From contig BLAL01000054.1 in the NCBI GenBank assembly GCA_015698045.1, positions 496,001 through 560,000 of the forward strand: a stretch of DNA of 64,000 nt, given 5' to 3'. The notes beneath the pieces were generated by a model that was not told the DNA's origin, did not search any database, and saw only the letters and a list, made by a program, of their open reading frames with translations. Both the position numbers and the translations under genes were made by a program. Below, in pieces: positions 1-13,055 of the stretch. Every line of letters starts with the position of its first letter. Within the stretch, counting starts at the first letter, position 1. The stretch is from Rhizophagus clarus (Eukaryota; Glomeromycota; Glomeromycetes; Glomerales; Glomeraceae).

Positions 1-1
1 T

Positions 2-720
<719 letters not shown>

Positions 721-1045
721 AATATAGTATGTATTTTGTTACATTTGTATTTATATTATTTGTATTAATAATAGTCATGTCAATAAAGAAAAATAAACGA
801 GAATTGCATTAGAATAACAAATTTGGAATTTAATGAGATTGTTATGATATTGTATTTCAAGTAAAATAACAGCTGATAATAAATACATATTATGCCCATG
901 TACATACAACACGCACAAATACAAATTAAAAAAAATCTAATCAGTTCGGGGTCCAATGAACAAGAACCTATTACAAAAAATTTCAAAAAAGGACAATGCT
1001 TATTATCGTGCTTACTAAAAGTAACAATGGGCGGGAAAATATTTA
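721..1045. other. Convergent 3' intergenic region
   Basis: These 325 bp separate the stop codons of the ABC transporter (+) and MMS19 (-), so they must hold both 3' untranslated regions and polyadenylation signals. Open frames here are short and AT-biased. I see no further gene. Confidence 0.6.
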
Positions 1046-4000
1046 TTACCATTTACTTCTGCAATCGACAGCTTGTTTTCTAACTAATCTTTTCTTATCA
1101 TCCAATGCTGCACTTAGTTCTCTCAAAATTTTAGATTTAAATGGAAATAGTACATCAAATGGTACGTGATCAGGCAATATACCCAAACATTGCAAAGCAG
1201 ATATACGGACTCGCTATAAATAAAGAAATGTTAACTAAATTAATAAATTTTTTAAAGGTAGTAAGAATTGTAACGTAAATACCATTGTATTTCCTTTATC
1301 AACTTTTGTCGAAGATAATAATAATGGTATTAAAGAAGAAACGTGTTCCGATATTATATGAGGAGCATTTGCGGATATTATATAAAATGTATCGATAGTT
1401 GATGATTTAAGTTCAGCATCAGGTAGTGATAGGGAATAGATAAGTAAAGGAATTAACTTAAAGTAGTAAAAAATAAAAATTATATATAAAACATTAATAT
1501 CTAACACCAAGACGAATGAACGAGCGATAATAAAAAAGAAAAAGGTACTTACTGGTGGTAGTTCACTTAATAACACTTGCTTAGGAATATTTCTTAATAG
1601 GTGTGATAGAGCAATTAAATAATTATGCTTCACCTCTATATTTTAAAAAAATAATTACGCCATTCACGTTAGTTAATTCACTTGATCTGTAATGGAAAAC
1701 AGGGGAAACAAAATCTCGCCTACCGTCATTGGATAATTTGAATCCTTCAGCCAAGATTGGCATACAATAATTAAAGAACCTCTGCTTATACAGAGTCTAT
1801 TGCACAAATTGCACCATTTAAACAAAATTTAATACTATATTTAAAACACTCATTCGTATAATAAACACAAGATACTATACCTTTATAACCGCAAAACTTT
1901 GTTTATTTAACGAATCACTTTCTCCAATTAACACTTCAAATCCTTCTGAAGCTCGTTTTCCTAATGTTTGATCATTAAATCGACTTGTTATTTGATCAAT
2001 GCACCGATAACCCAATATATGAGCGCGCAATATCAACGCTTTTGTAAGCTAAATATCATACAGAGAATTTTTTTAAGTATTTAATTAAACCATTTGTTAT
2101 CCGTAAAAATATCGGTAATTTACCCAGATAAATATATCTAATGAAGTTTGCCTTATAGCTTCATTTCCTGTACTAGAGAGCGCAAAATGATTCCTTAATT
2201 CTCCAAGAATTTTTGTTTCAATGAATTGACTCAATTCACTTTCTGAAAATAAACCAAATATAAATAAGATAGCGAGAGGATGATAGAATTATAATGAACT
2301 AATTAAATTAACCTTGATTCCATTTATTTAGAATTGAAGCACCTAGTTGAGCTAAAGAATGGCGTTGAAGTTCATTCTTTGTATTCAAAGAAATTTCAAT
2401 AATTTTCGATAAGAATTCCGAAATATTTGGTAATGGATAAGGAACCTTAAACGAAGATGTTATCTTTAGAAATGTAATCACATACATATATGTATTATAT
2501 ACCATATAGAATATTGTATAATACGTACTTCTTTCCGACAAGATCCAACAGCTGCCGTAAATAATAATGTTAGATTTTGCTGATGAAAACTTGATTCTAC
2601 CTAAGAAGGAAATATAGATTAAAAGGGAGCGTAAATTTATATAAACTATTATAAATACATTAGAAGAGCTTATTAAATGAGCTTACAGAAAGAGGATTAA
2701 ATTCTACACTAAATGATGCTTTCTCCTGATCTGAAAATCCAAGATACTTTAAATTTAAATTTCCTTTCACGAATATCTCAAACATTTGAGAAATAAATAT
2801 CGATTGTTCGCTAACAAGAAAGAAATAACATTTTAATAGAATAAACAATGCAATCAAATCAAAAAAAATTTTCCATCATACCTGGCATTCAAGTTCTTTG
2901 TAATAACACTTATTATCCCAGTAACAATTTTAATCACTTTTTTATCAAAAAATACACACTGTATCGTATTATTTACTTCAGATTTATCATATAAACTTGG
3001 TCCAATAGATTTAGTTAACAAATGAGGAACGATTACTTCCACATAACGTGAAATATCTGAATGGTTTGTCTTTTTTAAAAGTAAACTATGAAGAGATTTC
3101 AATAATGATTCTGAATATTCTAAGTCATTTTCAGTTGCTATGTTTAAAAGAAAAATATTTCAGAAGTTTATCAATTAATTTATAAGTAAAATAATAAGAT
3201 AACTTACAAGATGCAAAATCCAATTTATTTAAAATTTGTGGAACATATGCTTCAAATAATATAGGTTCGATAGCCAATTCGGATAAAGCATCCAAGATTT
3301 TTACATAATTAGCTTCTTTTACATTCATTCCACGAATAATATCAATTTTCATTTCATCTTTGTCACAAGGTAGGTTATCCAAGAAAACTGGAAGTGTAAC
3401 TTCTAACACGATATTTGGTTTATATTTAGCTATATCAGCTAGAGACTTTAATGCTTCATTCCTAATAAACGTGAATTGCTGATTAGTGTGTAAATAAAAA
3501 TTTAAAAAATATATGAATAGGATACGCTCTATTAAACTTACGAAATTTCTTGGTCAATTTCTTCCAAGACTGCTCGATTAAAATATTGCAAAATAATTCC
3601 AATTTCTTCATCATTTAAAAATTGGTGTAACAATATCATATCATGCAATCCCAATAATCCACAAAGTCTTAAATCGCTATATTCATTTTGATTTAATAAA
3701 GCAGAACTAAAGATTTCCATATAAGAATCTTTGAAAGTTGATAGCGGCGTGACAAAATCAGCATCTATATATAAAGTCCAAAGTAAAAAAAAAAAAAAAA
3801 GGTAAGGGATTTTATTTATTGAAAAACACTTTACTAACTGAAAATATGTACCTAGATTTTCCAATGGGTTTTCGATTGATCCGTATAGAATTTTGCTCGC
3901 TGTGATAAATACTCTTAATACTTCCAATATACCCTTTTTCCTTGTTGCCAGTTCATTTTCTTTATATTGTTGTATTAAGACTCTCAAAGTAGCCAACATT

Positions 4001-5994
4001 ACAATATTAAAAGCCGGGTCTATTAATTTTCAAATTCTTTCAGTTATTTCTCCTTACACACTTCAAACATACCTCTCCAGAAATGTTTACCTGAAGCCAT
4101 AGCACAATACATTAAAATCTTTCCACATGGTTTAGCCAATTTCAATTCCGGTTCTTTTAGATTTTCCATACATTCAGTTACAACAGTCTTTAAAAATTGT
4201 TGTAAATGATCCATTCTATTTATTATTCCTGAGGACAATGTAGCAACGATACTTTTAATGGCTTCCAATGCTATATCTTCAAATGAATCATCTGTAGCAT
4301 TTACTATCTAAAATTGTATATGAGAGGAAAAAAATTAGATTCAAAAGAAATTTAAACTAAAGGAAAAATTTTTTAAAAATTTAGTACTTCATCTTTAAGA
4401 TAATCCCATAAGTCTTCTAAGTATGGCACAATTGATTTTGCACCATACACTGGAGCACATGCTGTTAGAGTTTCCATTGAATCTTTCTATAGAACATATT
4501 ATGATTATGGAATTTAAATTGTTTCTGAAAAAAATATCAAAGAAATTTCAAATATTATAATACCTTCGCATTGCCAGAACTTGATGTTAATTTTTCTAAT
4601 AATAATGGCATTGCAAGTTCGGCAAAATATGGTGTAGCTGACAAACATTCCCTATCATAAAATATCATTTTAATATTAATATTAATAAATCCGAGTAAAC
4701 ATTCAGAAAATATCTTTTACCTGAGAGCAATTTTCAAGTCGTCAGCTGTTATACCATATGGATCATCAGGTGGTGGTTTAAATGTAATTGGGAAATAACA
4801 AAATGTTACTTCAAATAACAACTGTATAAAATATATTTTAAGTGATTAATTAATAGTTATTCGTAAGTAAGGTAAATCCAATTTGATTCCGGACTCTAAA
4901 TCGACAATCAAATTAAATCTCCCGACACGGCTACCCACTAACAAGACTATATAAATGTTTTTATCAAAAGATTAAATGTAATTCATACTTCAACATGTTG
5001 AGAAATATCAAATTCGTGTATAATTAATTTAATTAAAGAAAATGCTAATAATAAATTCCTTGGATCTTTCTCTCCATCCATTGCTTGGATAAATCCAGTA
5101 ACAAAATCTTGCCTCATTTGCTTTAACGCTAATAAAATAAAACATTTTGGTAAATAAATAAACAAAATCTAATTAAATAATATTAACCTAACTCTTACCA
5201 TTTAAATGGTGTTTCAGCAGCCTATCAAATATTTGAAATACGTAATGTCTAGTTGTCTGCTGAAATGATTGAACATTTACACTAGCGAATATCCTATCAT
5301 TAAATATTCAAAAACAATGAATAAATTAAAAATATATATACATATTTTTTTTAAACCATTCACATAAATACGTACGACTTTGCAACCTTTAAAGAATTTT
5401 CATTATGAAACGAATTAAAATGCGCAAGCGATTCTATTCCTTGCAATAATTCAGGTACACTTGCTGTATCTGATAACCTTTCGCAATAAAAATCCACCAA
5501 CACATTTACTATAGAATTTATGAAATGTTTTAATAACATGAATATTCCGTAGCTTTTCAAAGAAAACAAAGTAAATTACTTGCTGCATTATTAACTTGCT
5601 CTTGTGGACAATCCGCAAGAACCGTTGATAAAAGTCCAGTCCCTACATTTTAAATTTATGAAAATGAATGAATAAAATAAATCAACCAATAATTCAGAAA
5701 TTACTTCATTTAATACAAGACAATCATATATATAAAGACGTGATACATGCCCTTGGCACGAATTGTACCATCTTCATTTGTCAAAAATTCACCTAGTACT
5801 TGAACAAGGGTTATTAGAGTCGCTTGTCCACTTTTTATATCTATCAAATAAAACGTAAGTTCGAATTTTTATTAAAAAAGATTAATGTAAATTATCATAA
5901 GTTGCATACTATATACGATTTCGTAAACAATGGATTTTGCTTCTTCTGTTGCCTCATTCGAAGTGATCATATAATTCCTTACAAGTCGTTCCAT
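1046..5994 (-). CDS. MMS19: MMS19/MET18, cytosolic iron-sulfur assembly HEAT-repeat protein
   Basis: MMS19 is the adaptor of the cytosolic Fe-S targeting complex. It passes clusters to DNA polymerase delta, XPD/Rad3 and other DNA-maintenance enzymes. The gene is broken by many short introns. The chosen ATG (5992-5994) begins MERLVRNYMITSNEATEE; the next exon reads TLITLVQVLGEFLTNEDGTI, the conserved N-terminal HEAT block. Further conserved blocks in order are FYCERLSDTASVPELLQGI (about 5.5 kb), GFIQAMDGEKDPRNLLLAF (5.1 kb), FCYFPITFKPPPDDPYGI (4.8 kb), the central HEAT region, EHVSSLIPLLLSS (1.3 kb) and the C-terminal end ALDDKKRLVRKQAVDCRSKW followed by TAA at 1046-1048. These blocks match fungal MET18 along its whole length. 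Both ends are present and I found no stop inside the recognised exons. I did not resolve every exon boundary. The gene shares a 263-bp divergent promoter with GAA1. Confidence 0.95.
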
Positions 5995-6257
5995 TTTTTC
6001 CTCTAATTAATTCGATAATTCTCGATAAGTTCTATAGTGAATTTTTAAGATTCTTGATTCAATTAAATTAATTAAAGAAAATTTGAATAGATTTTTATAA
6101 ATTTCATCGCTAAAAGTTATAACTAGATCAAAAAATTTAAATGATTATCATTCATCTAACTGACTTCCTGATTTGTCTAGTGCAAATCGATTTTCTAGTT
6201 AAGTCTCACATGTGCACAAGTCAAAATATCCTCCCATATTTTTTTTTTTATTTCGTC
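5995..6257. promoter_or_regulatory. Shared divergent promoter MMS19 / GAA1
   Basis: Only 263 bp lie between the two start codons, so both promoters and 5' leaders sit here. The segment is AT-rich with a T-run just before the GAA1 ATG. I see no convincing TATA box in either direction, as is usual for housekeeping genes. The assignment rests on geometry alone. Confidence 0.5.
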
Positions 6258-9107
6258 ATGTCAGATACCGCACACGCGTTAACAAGAATTCGAAGACGGA
6301 GAAAATTATTTCGAACTCTTAAAAAATGGATTTCAAAACTTCGGTATTTATTAACGTAATTATGCTGTTATTAATATATTACTACTATTAAAACACGTGT
6401 TAATATAGGTTTCTTTTATTCGCTGTTGGGGCATGTTGGCTATTTATTCTTCCATCCGAACAATATCATAAACACACCTATATTTCAGAAAATGCCCTTC
6501 TTCCTGGTCAGGTTTGTAAATTTATTATATATATTTTATTTCGAAACTATCTTTAAAAATAAACTCTATATAACATTTATTTTCCATCTATTGTTATAGG
6601 TCAATACGTATTATAACTGGGGACAAGTTCATGAAGCAGCAGCTTTTCGAGATAATATAACCTTAATATCAAATTCTTCAAATATAGAGTAGGTCAATTG
6701 ATAAATAAACAGAGGTATTTATTTGCAAACATAAATTTATAATACTTATCAATTCTTAGTATTATTTTTTTTGAAAATAATTTAGAAAAGCTGCCTATAT
6801 AGAAAATGAGTTACGGAAAGCTGGATTAAAAACAGCAATGCAAAATTTCACAGCTAATATATCTGGAAATGTAAATGGTTTAATTATAAAAAATCCTTAT
6901 TTTCGCTTAAATAACTTATAATTTACTCATTTAATAACTTATAATTTACTTATTTGTTAGAAAATATATGGAACAAATGTTTACGGTATATTCAATGCAC
7001 CACGAGCAGATGGGACGGAAGCACTTGTATTGAGCGCTCCATGGAAATCGAAGGACGGCGAAACGAGTAAGAATTTCATTTTTTTTTTTAATTCTAGCGA
7101 AATTTTCTTTCCTTGCATATCTTTTACAATTTGTTTTATTAATGATTATTTTTTCTGATTAGTCAATACCAATGGAATAGCAGCTGCTCTCTCTATAGTA
7201 AAATTTTTCAAGGGTAAAAAGTTTTATCAGTTTTATATATTTTATGTATGTTAGATACAAAAATATTATAATACTAAGGCAAGCTTATTAGGTTACACTT
7301 ATTGGTCCAAAGATATTATTCTTCTTATAACTGATGGTGGAGAAGTCGGTGTTCAGGCATGGCTTGAATCATATCATGACCATCCTCGATCAGGTTTGAT
7401 CAATAGTTTCTATTTTTGTATTTTTTATTAAAAATTTTAATTATTTAATTTAATTATTTTTAATTAATTATTTATTATGAAGTCATTTCATCGACGCCAT
7501 TATTCTTAAGGTCTGGCGCAATTCAAGCGGCTATAAATTTGGACTTTCCAAGCACCAATGATTACAAAGCCTTGGGAATTTTCTTCGGTATTTATGAAGT
7601 GTAATGTTTTTATATCCAAAAAATTATATCTCACATAATTGTTTGCATTTCAGAGGGTGTTAATGGACAACTACCTAATTTAGATTTAATAAATACAGTC
7701 ATAAGAGTCTGTCGAAGTTCATACAGTATTCCCATTATGTTGCATGATTCCGGACACCATTATTTTAATTTTGATAACGGCAATTACTATGACTCTCTTC
7801 ATAATTTATTGCAGACGATGAAACATCAGTCTTTATGTCATCCAACTGGAAGCCATGGCTTATTTTTCAGGTAAGATTTTATTTATTCCAATTTCATTAT
7901 TTTTTTTTTACAATTCTTAATTGATATTTCTATTGCAGGTATAAAATTGACGCCATAACTTTATACGGACATTCTACTGCTCATACTCCAAATTTATTCA
8001 GTTTTATGGAAATCGGATCGTAAGAGTTTGTTACATAATTTAGTTATCATTTTTTTTTAAAAATTAATCTTTTAATCTTAATAATCAATAAATCAATAAA
8101 TCGTAGTATTGTGGAATCAACTTTTAGGAGCTTAAATAATCTTTTAGAACATCTCCATCAATCTTTCTTCTTTTATCTTTTGCCGGCTCCAGAACGATAT
8201 ATCTCCATAGGGTCATATCTACCACCTGCTTTATTACTGACTGTTGGATTGATTCTCCAAATATCCTTTTTTTTCTCCTTTATTTATATTTTTGCTTAAA
8301 ATGTTATTTATTATAAATCCTTAATCTTTAATTTAAAAATACGCCTTAGAATTATGGGGGAAAACGGGAGATGATTATACAGAAGAACCAGTTTCTGAAA
8401 ATTCTAAACCTGAATCAAGTTCATCAAGTAAAGGTGTTAATTCTGTCGTTCCTTTACCATATAATAATCGACCAAGACAAATTTTATTTCCTATGATAGT
8501 CTTGATTGTTAGTTATTTTGCAGGGTTACTTATCTTCTTCGTTATAACTAATCATTTTTCTTATAACCAATTATCAAAAATTTTTGGTATACCGGTAAGA
8601 ATCTAAATGTGCTAAAATCTTTTTTAGTATTCTAAATATATTAAATTTAATATATTATTTATTTAGGAATTTATATTCACACTATCATTGATTACAAGCA
8701 TATCAATATTAATACCAGCAACTTTAATACAAATGCAAAAACCATTATCAGATTGGATAGTATTGAAGTCATTTACGTTGGCATTTACAGCCATGATAAT
8801 CTCATGTTTATCAGTACTTAATTTTAGTCTGGCAGTCTTTACTTCGTTAATAGTTATAATACCATTTTCATTATTTAGACCAACTCCGAAATACAAACTA
8901 TTACAATATTTACAATTGCTAGTATTAACAATGATATCTCCACCTGGAATATTAATATTGAGTGGAACCAACATAGAAGAATTTTTAAGGTGGGCTTTAA
9001 TGGAGTATGAATTGTTTGGAAGTTATTTATTACCTTTTATTTGTTGTCTTTATTGGCCTGGTATTTTAGTTTATAGCGTGATTATTTTCTCTCCTGATAA
9101 TAGTTAA
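6258..9107 (+). CDS. GAA1: GPI transamidase subunit GAA1/GPAA1
   Basis: GAA1 is the ER-membrane subunit of the complex that attaches preformed GPI anchors to proteins. Thirteen exons join in frame to 627 codons plus stop: 6258-6355, 6409-6511, 6600-6688, 6786-6870, 6961-7066, 7163-7213, 7292-7393, 7483-7587, 7654-7870, 7939-8019, 8107-8260, 8343-8594, 8667-9107. The protein has an N-terminal basic stretch and signal anchor ([13 protein letters not shown]), then a lumenal M28-peptidase-like domain ([50 protein letters not shown]) and about six hydrophobic C-terminal segments. [20 protein letters not shown] and ALELWG are typical of the family, as is the length. Eleven introns are GT-AG; intron 11 is AT-AC. 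The start is the first ATG in frame with the anchor. Confidence 0.96.
8261..8342 (+). other. AT-AC (U12-type) intron in GAA1
   Basis: No GT-AG pair joins the exon ending GLILQ to the exon beginning ALELWG, although the family is continuous there (LQALELW). An 82-bp intron does so exactly and in phase 0. It starts ATATCCTTT, the consensus 5' site of minor-spliceosome introns, and ends AAATAC. It has TCCTTAATC at 8318-8326, close to the U12 branch consensus TTCCTTAAC, with the likely branch A about 18 nt before the end. Reading straight through meets a stop (TTTGCTTAA). Confidence 0.88.
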
Positions 9108-9864
9108 ATTTATGAAAGTATTAAAGAAAAAACATCGTTATATTATTATTTTAAATGCTTGTAATTTGCCATCTATAAGAAAATAGAATCGTGATAATAT
9201 GTTTACTTTCATTTTTTTATTGACACATATTAGTGCTAGAATGTAGTTGACTATTATTATAATTGCATATACAAAAAAATTGTAATATTACCGACGCTTA
9301 TTCAAAAGCTGTTCCAATCCAATCTAGTTTTTTATTCAAATTTCAGGATATGGTCAATATATTTGAAATCCGTAAAATTGCAAAAAATATCATTTCTATG
9401 ATTTGATACAATAGACAAACACGCGTTTATCAAAATGAATTCAAGGCCACTAAATGAATTCAAGGCCCGCTAATCCCCTTACTCATAAATGTTATGATAT
9501 ATCAGATGATAGGATGATGGCTGTGCAACCGTACTCAATAAATAACTCACGAGTCATCCTTTAATGTATCTAATTTCTCGTCTCTTACCATAGAACCAAA
9601 AATAGTTAAGAATGTGAGCATGTTTTCAGGTTTTAGTTCATTCAAATAAGCGTCAAATAGCAATGAAAAAACATTTTTTTTCGTAAATATTAATATTTTT
9701 TTTTTTTAAAAGCAATTTTTTTTTTTTTTTCCTGATATAGAATTTGCTCAATACTTATAGGCTAAGGTATCTTAATATCATATTACCAACTTTTTCTTTT
9801 ATCAATTTCATATTTATTTTTTACTATTGTTTATAGCTGTTAGCTGAATTAGTTGAATATAAAA
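9108..9864. other. Intergenic, GAA1 to RNase III-like gene
   Basis: AT-rich sequence with T homopolymers near 9690-9730. A short direct duplication built on AAATGAATTCAAGGCC lies at about 9435-9470. The promoter of the next gene must lie near its right end. I see no gene or RNA here. Confidence 0.5.
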
Positions 9865-11142
9865 ATGAATACATTAAAGAGAACAGTATGTTCAAATACA
9901 AATACGGAATTACCATCATTTAACCTTAATAATCAAGAAATTAATTCAACTGATCAAGATAAGGGACGACAAATTAGTAAAGAAAAGCAACATCAAATTT
10001 GTCTAAATTTTTTATTCATGTTAGGAATATCACAAGGAATCAATGAAGAAGAAATTTCAAAAATTCTTTCCTTAAATTTAAGGGTTTTAGATTCTTTTGA
10101 AAATATAATTGGTACCATTTTAGATAAGATGGATAAATATAAATCAACTGAAAACAAATCATTTAATAAGTCAGAGAATGTGGAGGAAAATACTATACTT
10201 CCTTTAGTTATATACGAAAGTGATGATGGGTCAGAAACTGTGAAATCATTTGATGAAAAAAATATCATTAACTCTGATATAGAAAATATGGACACATCTG
10301 ATGAAGAAGAAGAATATATAGGATTGGATATCAATAATGAGGATATTATTGAGCTTGATGAAAGTTTTTTAATTGAAAAAGAGAAAAAAGAAAATACTCT
10401 TAAAAATACAGAAAATGATTATAAGGAAAAGACATTATGGAAGTGTAATACTTCCGAAGTCACCAAACCTGAAAATACAGGGAGGATGATAATTACAAAT
10501 GATGATGATCCACCGAGATTTAAAATATTTTGTAAGTTTTTTTTTTCTTCTTTTGAATTATAATTTATATTTAAATTTCCTCGTTTCATCTTTTTAACTT
10601 TTAATATAGGTGGATATTTAAAAACACAAGAATTTAAAAATCATGCAATGTCACTTAGATTATCACCGTTACCAGAGATTCGTGATGTTATTATTCGTGA
10701 AAACGCCAAAGGAAGAAATGAGTATCAAATGCAATGGAATCGTTATGAATATTTAGGAGATCGTGTACTAAAATTATCCATCATAAAAATTATCTTAAAA
10801 TATTTCAAACCAATTTTTAACCATTCGTTTGAAAATGTTGTTAATTTTTTAAATAGTAATAAATTAATTGCCGCCTATTGTATGTGCCTAAATTTACACG
10901 AAGATAATCATATACCTCCAGATGCTCATTGTAAAACATATGCTAGTGCTTTTAAAGCTTACTTTGGTGGATTGTACTTGAGTCAAGGTGAAGATTGCGT
11001 AACAGAATATCTTACGGAGTTATTTATGCCTCTATTATATAATCTGGCCAATTATCAATCTAAAACCAAATCACATATACTTTGCGGTAAATTATTAGGA
11101 AAGATATCTGGTGAATATTTTGACATGGAATGGCTTATTTAG
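9865..11142 (+). CDS. Degenerate RNase III-domain protein, probably catalytically dead
   Basis: Two exons (9865-10531, 10610-11142) encode 399 aa. Residues 1-220 are low-complexity, polar and acidic (for example DTSDEEEEYIGLD) with no recognised domain. Residues from about 236 resemble a class I RNase III fold: NRYEYLGDRVL (266-276) is the signature helix, LNSNKLIAAYC the next helix, and YASAFKAYFGGLYLSQGED the helix that normally reads DxxEALIGALYLDQG. Of the catalytic acids, the signature Glu and Asp (269, 273) remain, but the later D..E pair is S335..K338 and the first signature Glu is Asn. No double-stranded RNA-binding domain follows. I infer a pseudoenzyme with a possible RNA-binding or structural role, as in mitochondrial ribosomal RNase III relatives, though no presequence is evident. 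The start is the first ATG after a stop-bounded leader. Confidence 0.75.
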
Positions 11143-11840
11143 GAAAAGAGAGAGGAGATAAAACATCTTAACCTTAGAAATGATATCTTAGAAAGCGATT
11201 AATAAATTTAATAATGAACATTGTTATATATCTTTTGTGTGTCATTTGGTACATTTTTGTTCTTTTGCTTTGAACATTGAAGTTCACTCGGTTTTACCAT
11301 TGAGGAATCCTCACCTTTTATATGTGCGACTTAGTGAAATGAATTACACAATATTATTCGGCAAATTTATCAAAATTATATAAATTATAGAAAATATAAA
11401 AAATGAAAATTTCATAATTTTTATACGTAAATAATACTTTCTAGCAAAAAATTCTTGTTGTTAACTGATAGATTTACCAATCATCAAACCAAAAATTATG
11501 ATCATCTGATATCCGAAATGATGGGATTATCAATTCAGAGCGAGTTGGGATTAGCCGCTCTTTTTAAACTATTTAACTATTATTTTAATAACGTTAAATC
11601 CAATTTTTTTTTTTTTTTTTTTTTTGATAGGACTTTTTAAATAAAATTTCGAAAATACAAAAAAATTATTGGTTAAATTAAATTTATTTTATCTTTACAT
11701 AAAATAAATGAAAAAAAAAAAAATAAATAAATAAATAATTTATTTAAATCTAATAATACATAAAAATACAAATTTTAAAATCAAATTTTTTTTTTTTTTA
11801 AAAAAAGAAAAAAGAAAAAAGTTTTTAAATTGTTAAATTG
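11143..11840. other. Convergent intergenic region with homopolymer tracts
   Basis: This holds the 3' regions of the RNase III-like gene (+) and the aspartic protease (-). It has a T tract at 11608-11625 and A/T tracts at 11709-11820. An open frame at 11455-11640 starts with TTG and ends in poly-Phe from the T tract, so I do not call it. Confidence 0.5.
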
Positions 11841-13055
11841 TTATGAAGAAGTTGCAAAACCAACTCTTTTGTTTGTTAGATCAAATACTGAATAAACGTT
11901 TTTCAAAAAAGGCGTACCAAGAAGCCAAGTAGTAGCATCCAAAATTTGTATAGGTAATATGGTTGAAACACAAGTAGATGGATCTAATGGCATCAAGCAT
12001 AAATCTTTAGATGGAATTGAATAAATAACACCACCAAATTTAAAGGAAACTATAACAGTTGAATTAGATGGAAAAATATATGCACTAGTATTATTAGAAT
12101 CAGTAACAAGTTGGGAACCCGGAATTAAACTATGAAGTTCAGCGGCATCTGCTTCAGGTATTAAAATATTTGAAGTTCCAGTATCAATAATTGCACTTCT
12201 TCCGATAAAAGAAAGAGGTTGATCATTAACAATTGCATCATCCAAACTTATTTCCCAAAGACCCACAGTTACAGGGGTGGGATAAAATATTTTATTAAAA
12301 TTAATATTACCAGTAAATTTAGTTTGATCAACTCCACCCAAAGTAAATGTTCCTTGATCATCAAAATTCGAAGCATGAGAAAGATGAAAACCAAAGATTG
12401 GTTTAATTTGATTATTATTAGCTAAGGCTGATACTAAAGTTGAAGTATTCATAGTATTTAAATTATCAAAAGCCAATCCTAAAACTCCATCAGGAATGAA
12501 ATTTATATTATCATCAGACATTACATTTGCGAGACCAAAAACTTGTTGTTTTGCAACAAGATTACCAATTTGAATATCATCTATTCCAGTAATACCAGAA
12601 GCGGAACCGATACCAAATTTGATTTCCCATGGATTACCAGCAGCTGTAAAAGTTTTTGATTTTGTAGGATCAAATAAATTATGATTTCTACAAGTGGTTG
12701 AAATACAATTTATATTTGGAACAAATAAATTTGAAGAACCGGTATCTAAAATAATATTAAAATTTTGACCTCCAATAGTAAGTTTTGCATAATATTCAAG
12801 ATCACTTTGTTCATCTTTTATGAAAATTGTATTCTGTGCTCTACGATGGTGACGACGATTGATATTTCGTTTGTTAATATATTTTGAATATTTATTTAAA
12901 GCAACTTTTTTCGAATGTGTTGCATAATCGAATACATTAACATCTGTGGAAGGAGGTTTTTGTAATTTAGACAACTTTATGTTAAATAAAGGTTCAGCAT
13001 TTATGATGATTGCAGGAAGGATTATAAAGAGAAAGGCCAATTTCATAGTTTTCAT
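11841..13055 (-). CDS. Secreted pepsin-like aspartic protease (family A1)
   Basis: This single-exon gene encodes 404 aa. An N-terminal signal peptide (MKTMKLAFLF...IIINA, about 20 residues) is followed by a propeptide ending in a basic cluster RRHHRR (67-72), a likely processing site. The mature bilobed protease has active-site motifs ILDTGSSNLF (Asp104) and IIDTGTSNIL (Asp291), the hydrophobic-Gly motif VLGLAF, and a C-terminal WLLGTPFLKNVYSVFDLTN block. These are the family hallmarks, and length is normal. The flap loop reads KFGIGSASG, with Phe147 where pepsins have the flap Tyr, so kinetics may differ. Several NxS/T sites are present. Secretion or vacuolar delivery is inferred from the leader. 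A second Met at residue 4 is an equally good start. Confidence 0.95.
   Translation of the reverse strand: MKTMKLAFLFIILPAIIINAEPLFNIKLSKLQKPPSTDVNVFDYATHSKKVALNKYSKYINKRNINRRHHRRAQNTIFIKDEQSDLEYYAKLTIGGQNFNIILDTGSSNLFVPNINCISTTCRNHNLFDPTKSKTFTAAGNPWEIKFGIGSASGITGIDDIQIGNLVAKQQVFGLANVMSDDNINFIPDGVLGLAFDNLNTMNTSTLVSALANNNQIKPIFGFHLSHASNFDDQGTFTLGGVDQTKFTGNINFNKIFYPTPVTVGLWEISLDDAIVNDQPLSFIGRSAIIDTGTSNILIPEADAAELHSLIPGSQLVTDSNNTSAYIFPSNSTVIVSFKFGGVIYSIPSKDLCLMPLDPSTCVSTILPIQILDATTWLLGTPFLKNVYSVFDLTNKRVGFATSS

Noticed and set aside
11455..11640. 61-codon frame
   Set aside because: It starts at TTG and ends in a poly-Phe run from a T homopolymer, with no recognisable sequence. It lies in the 3' region between two convergent genes.
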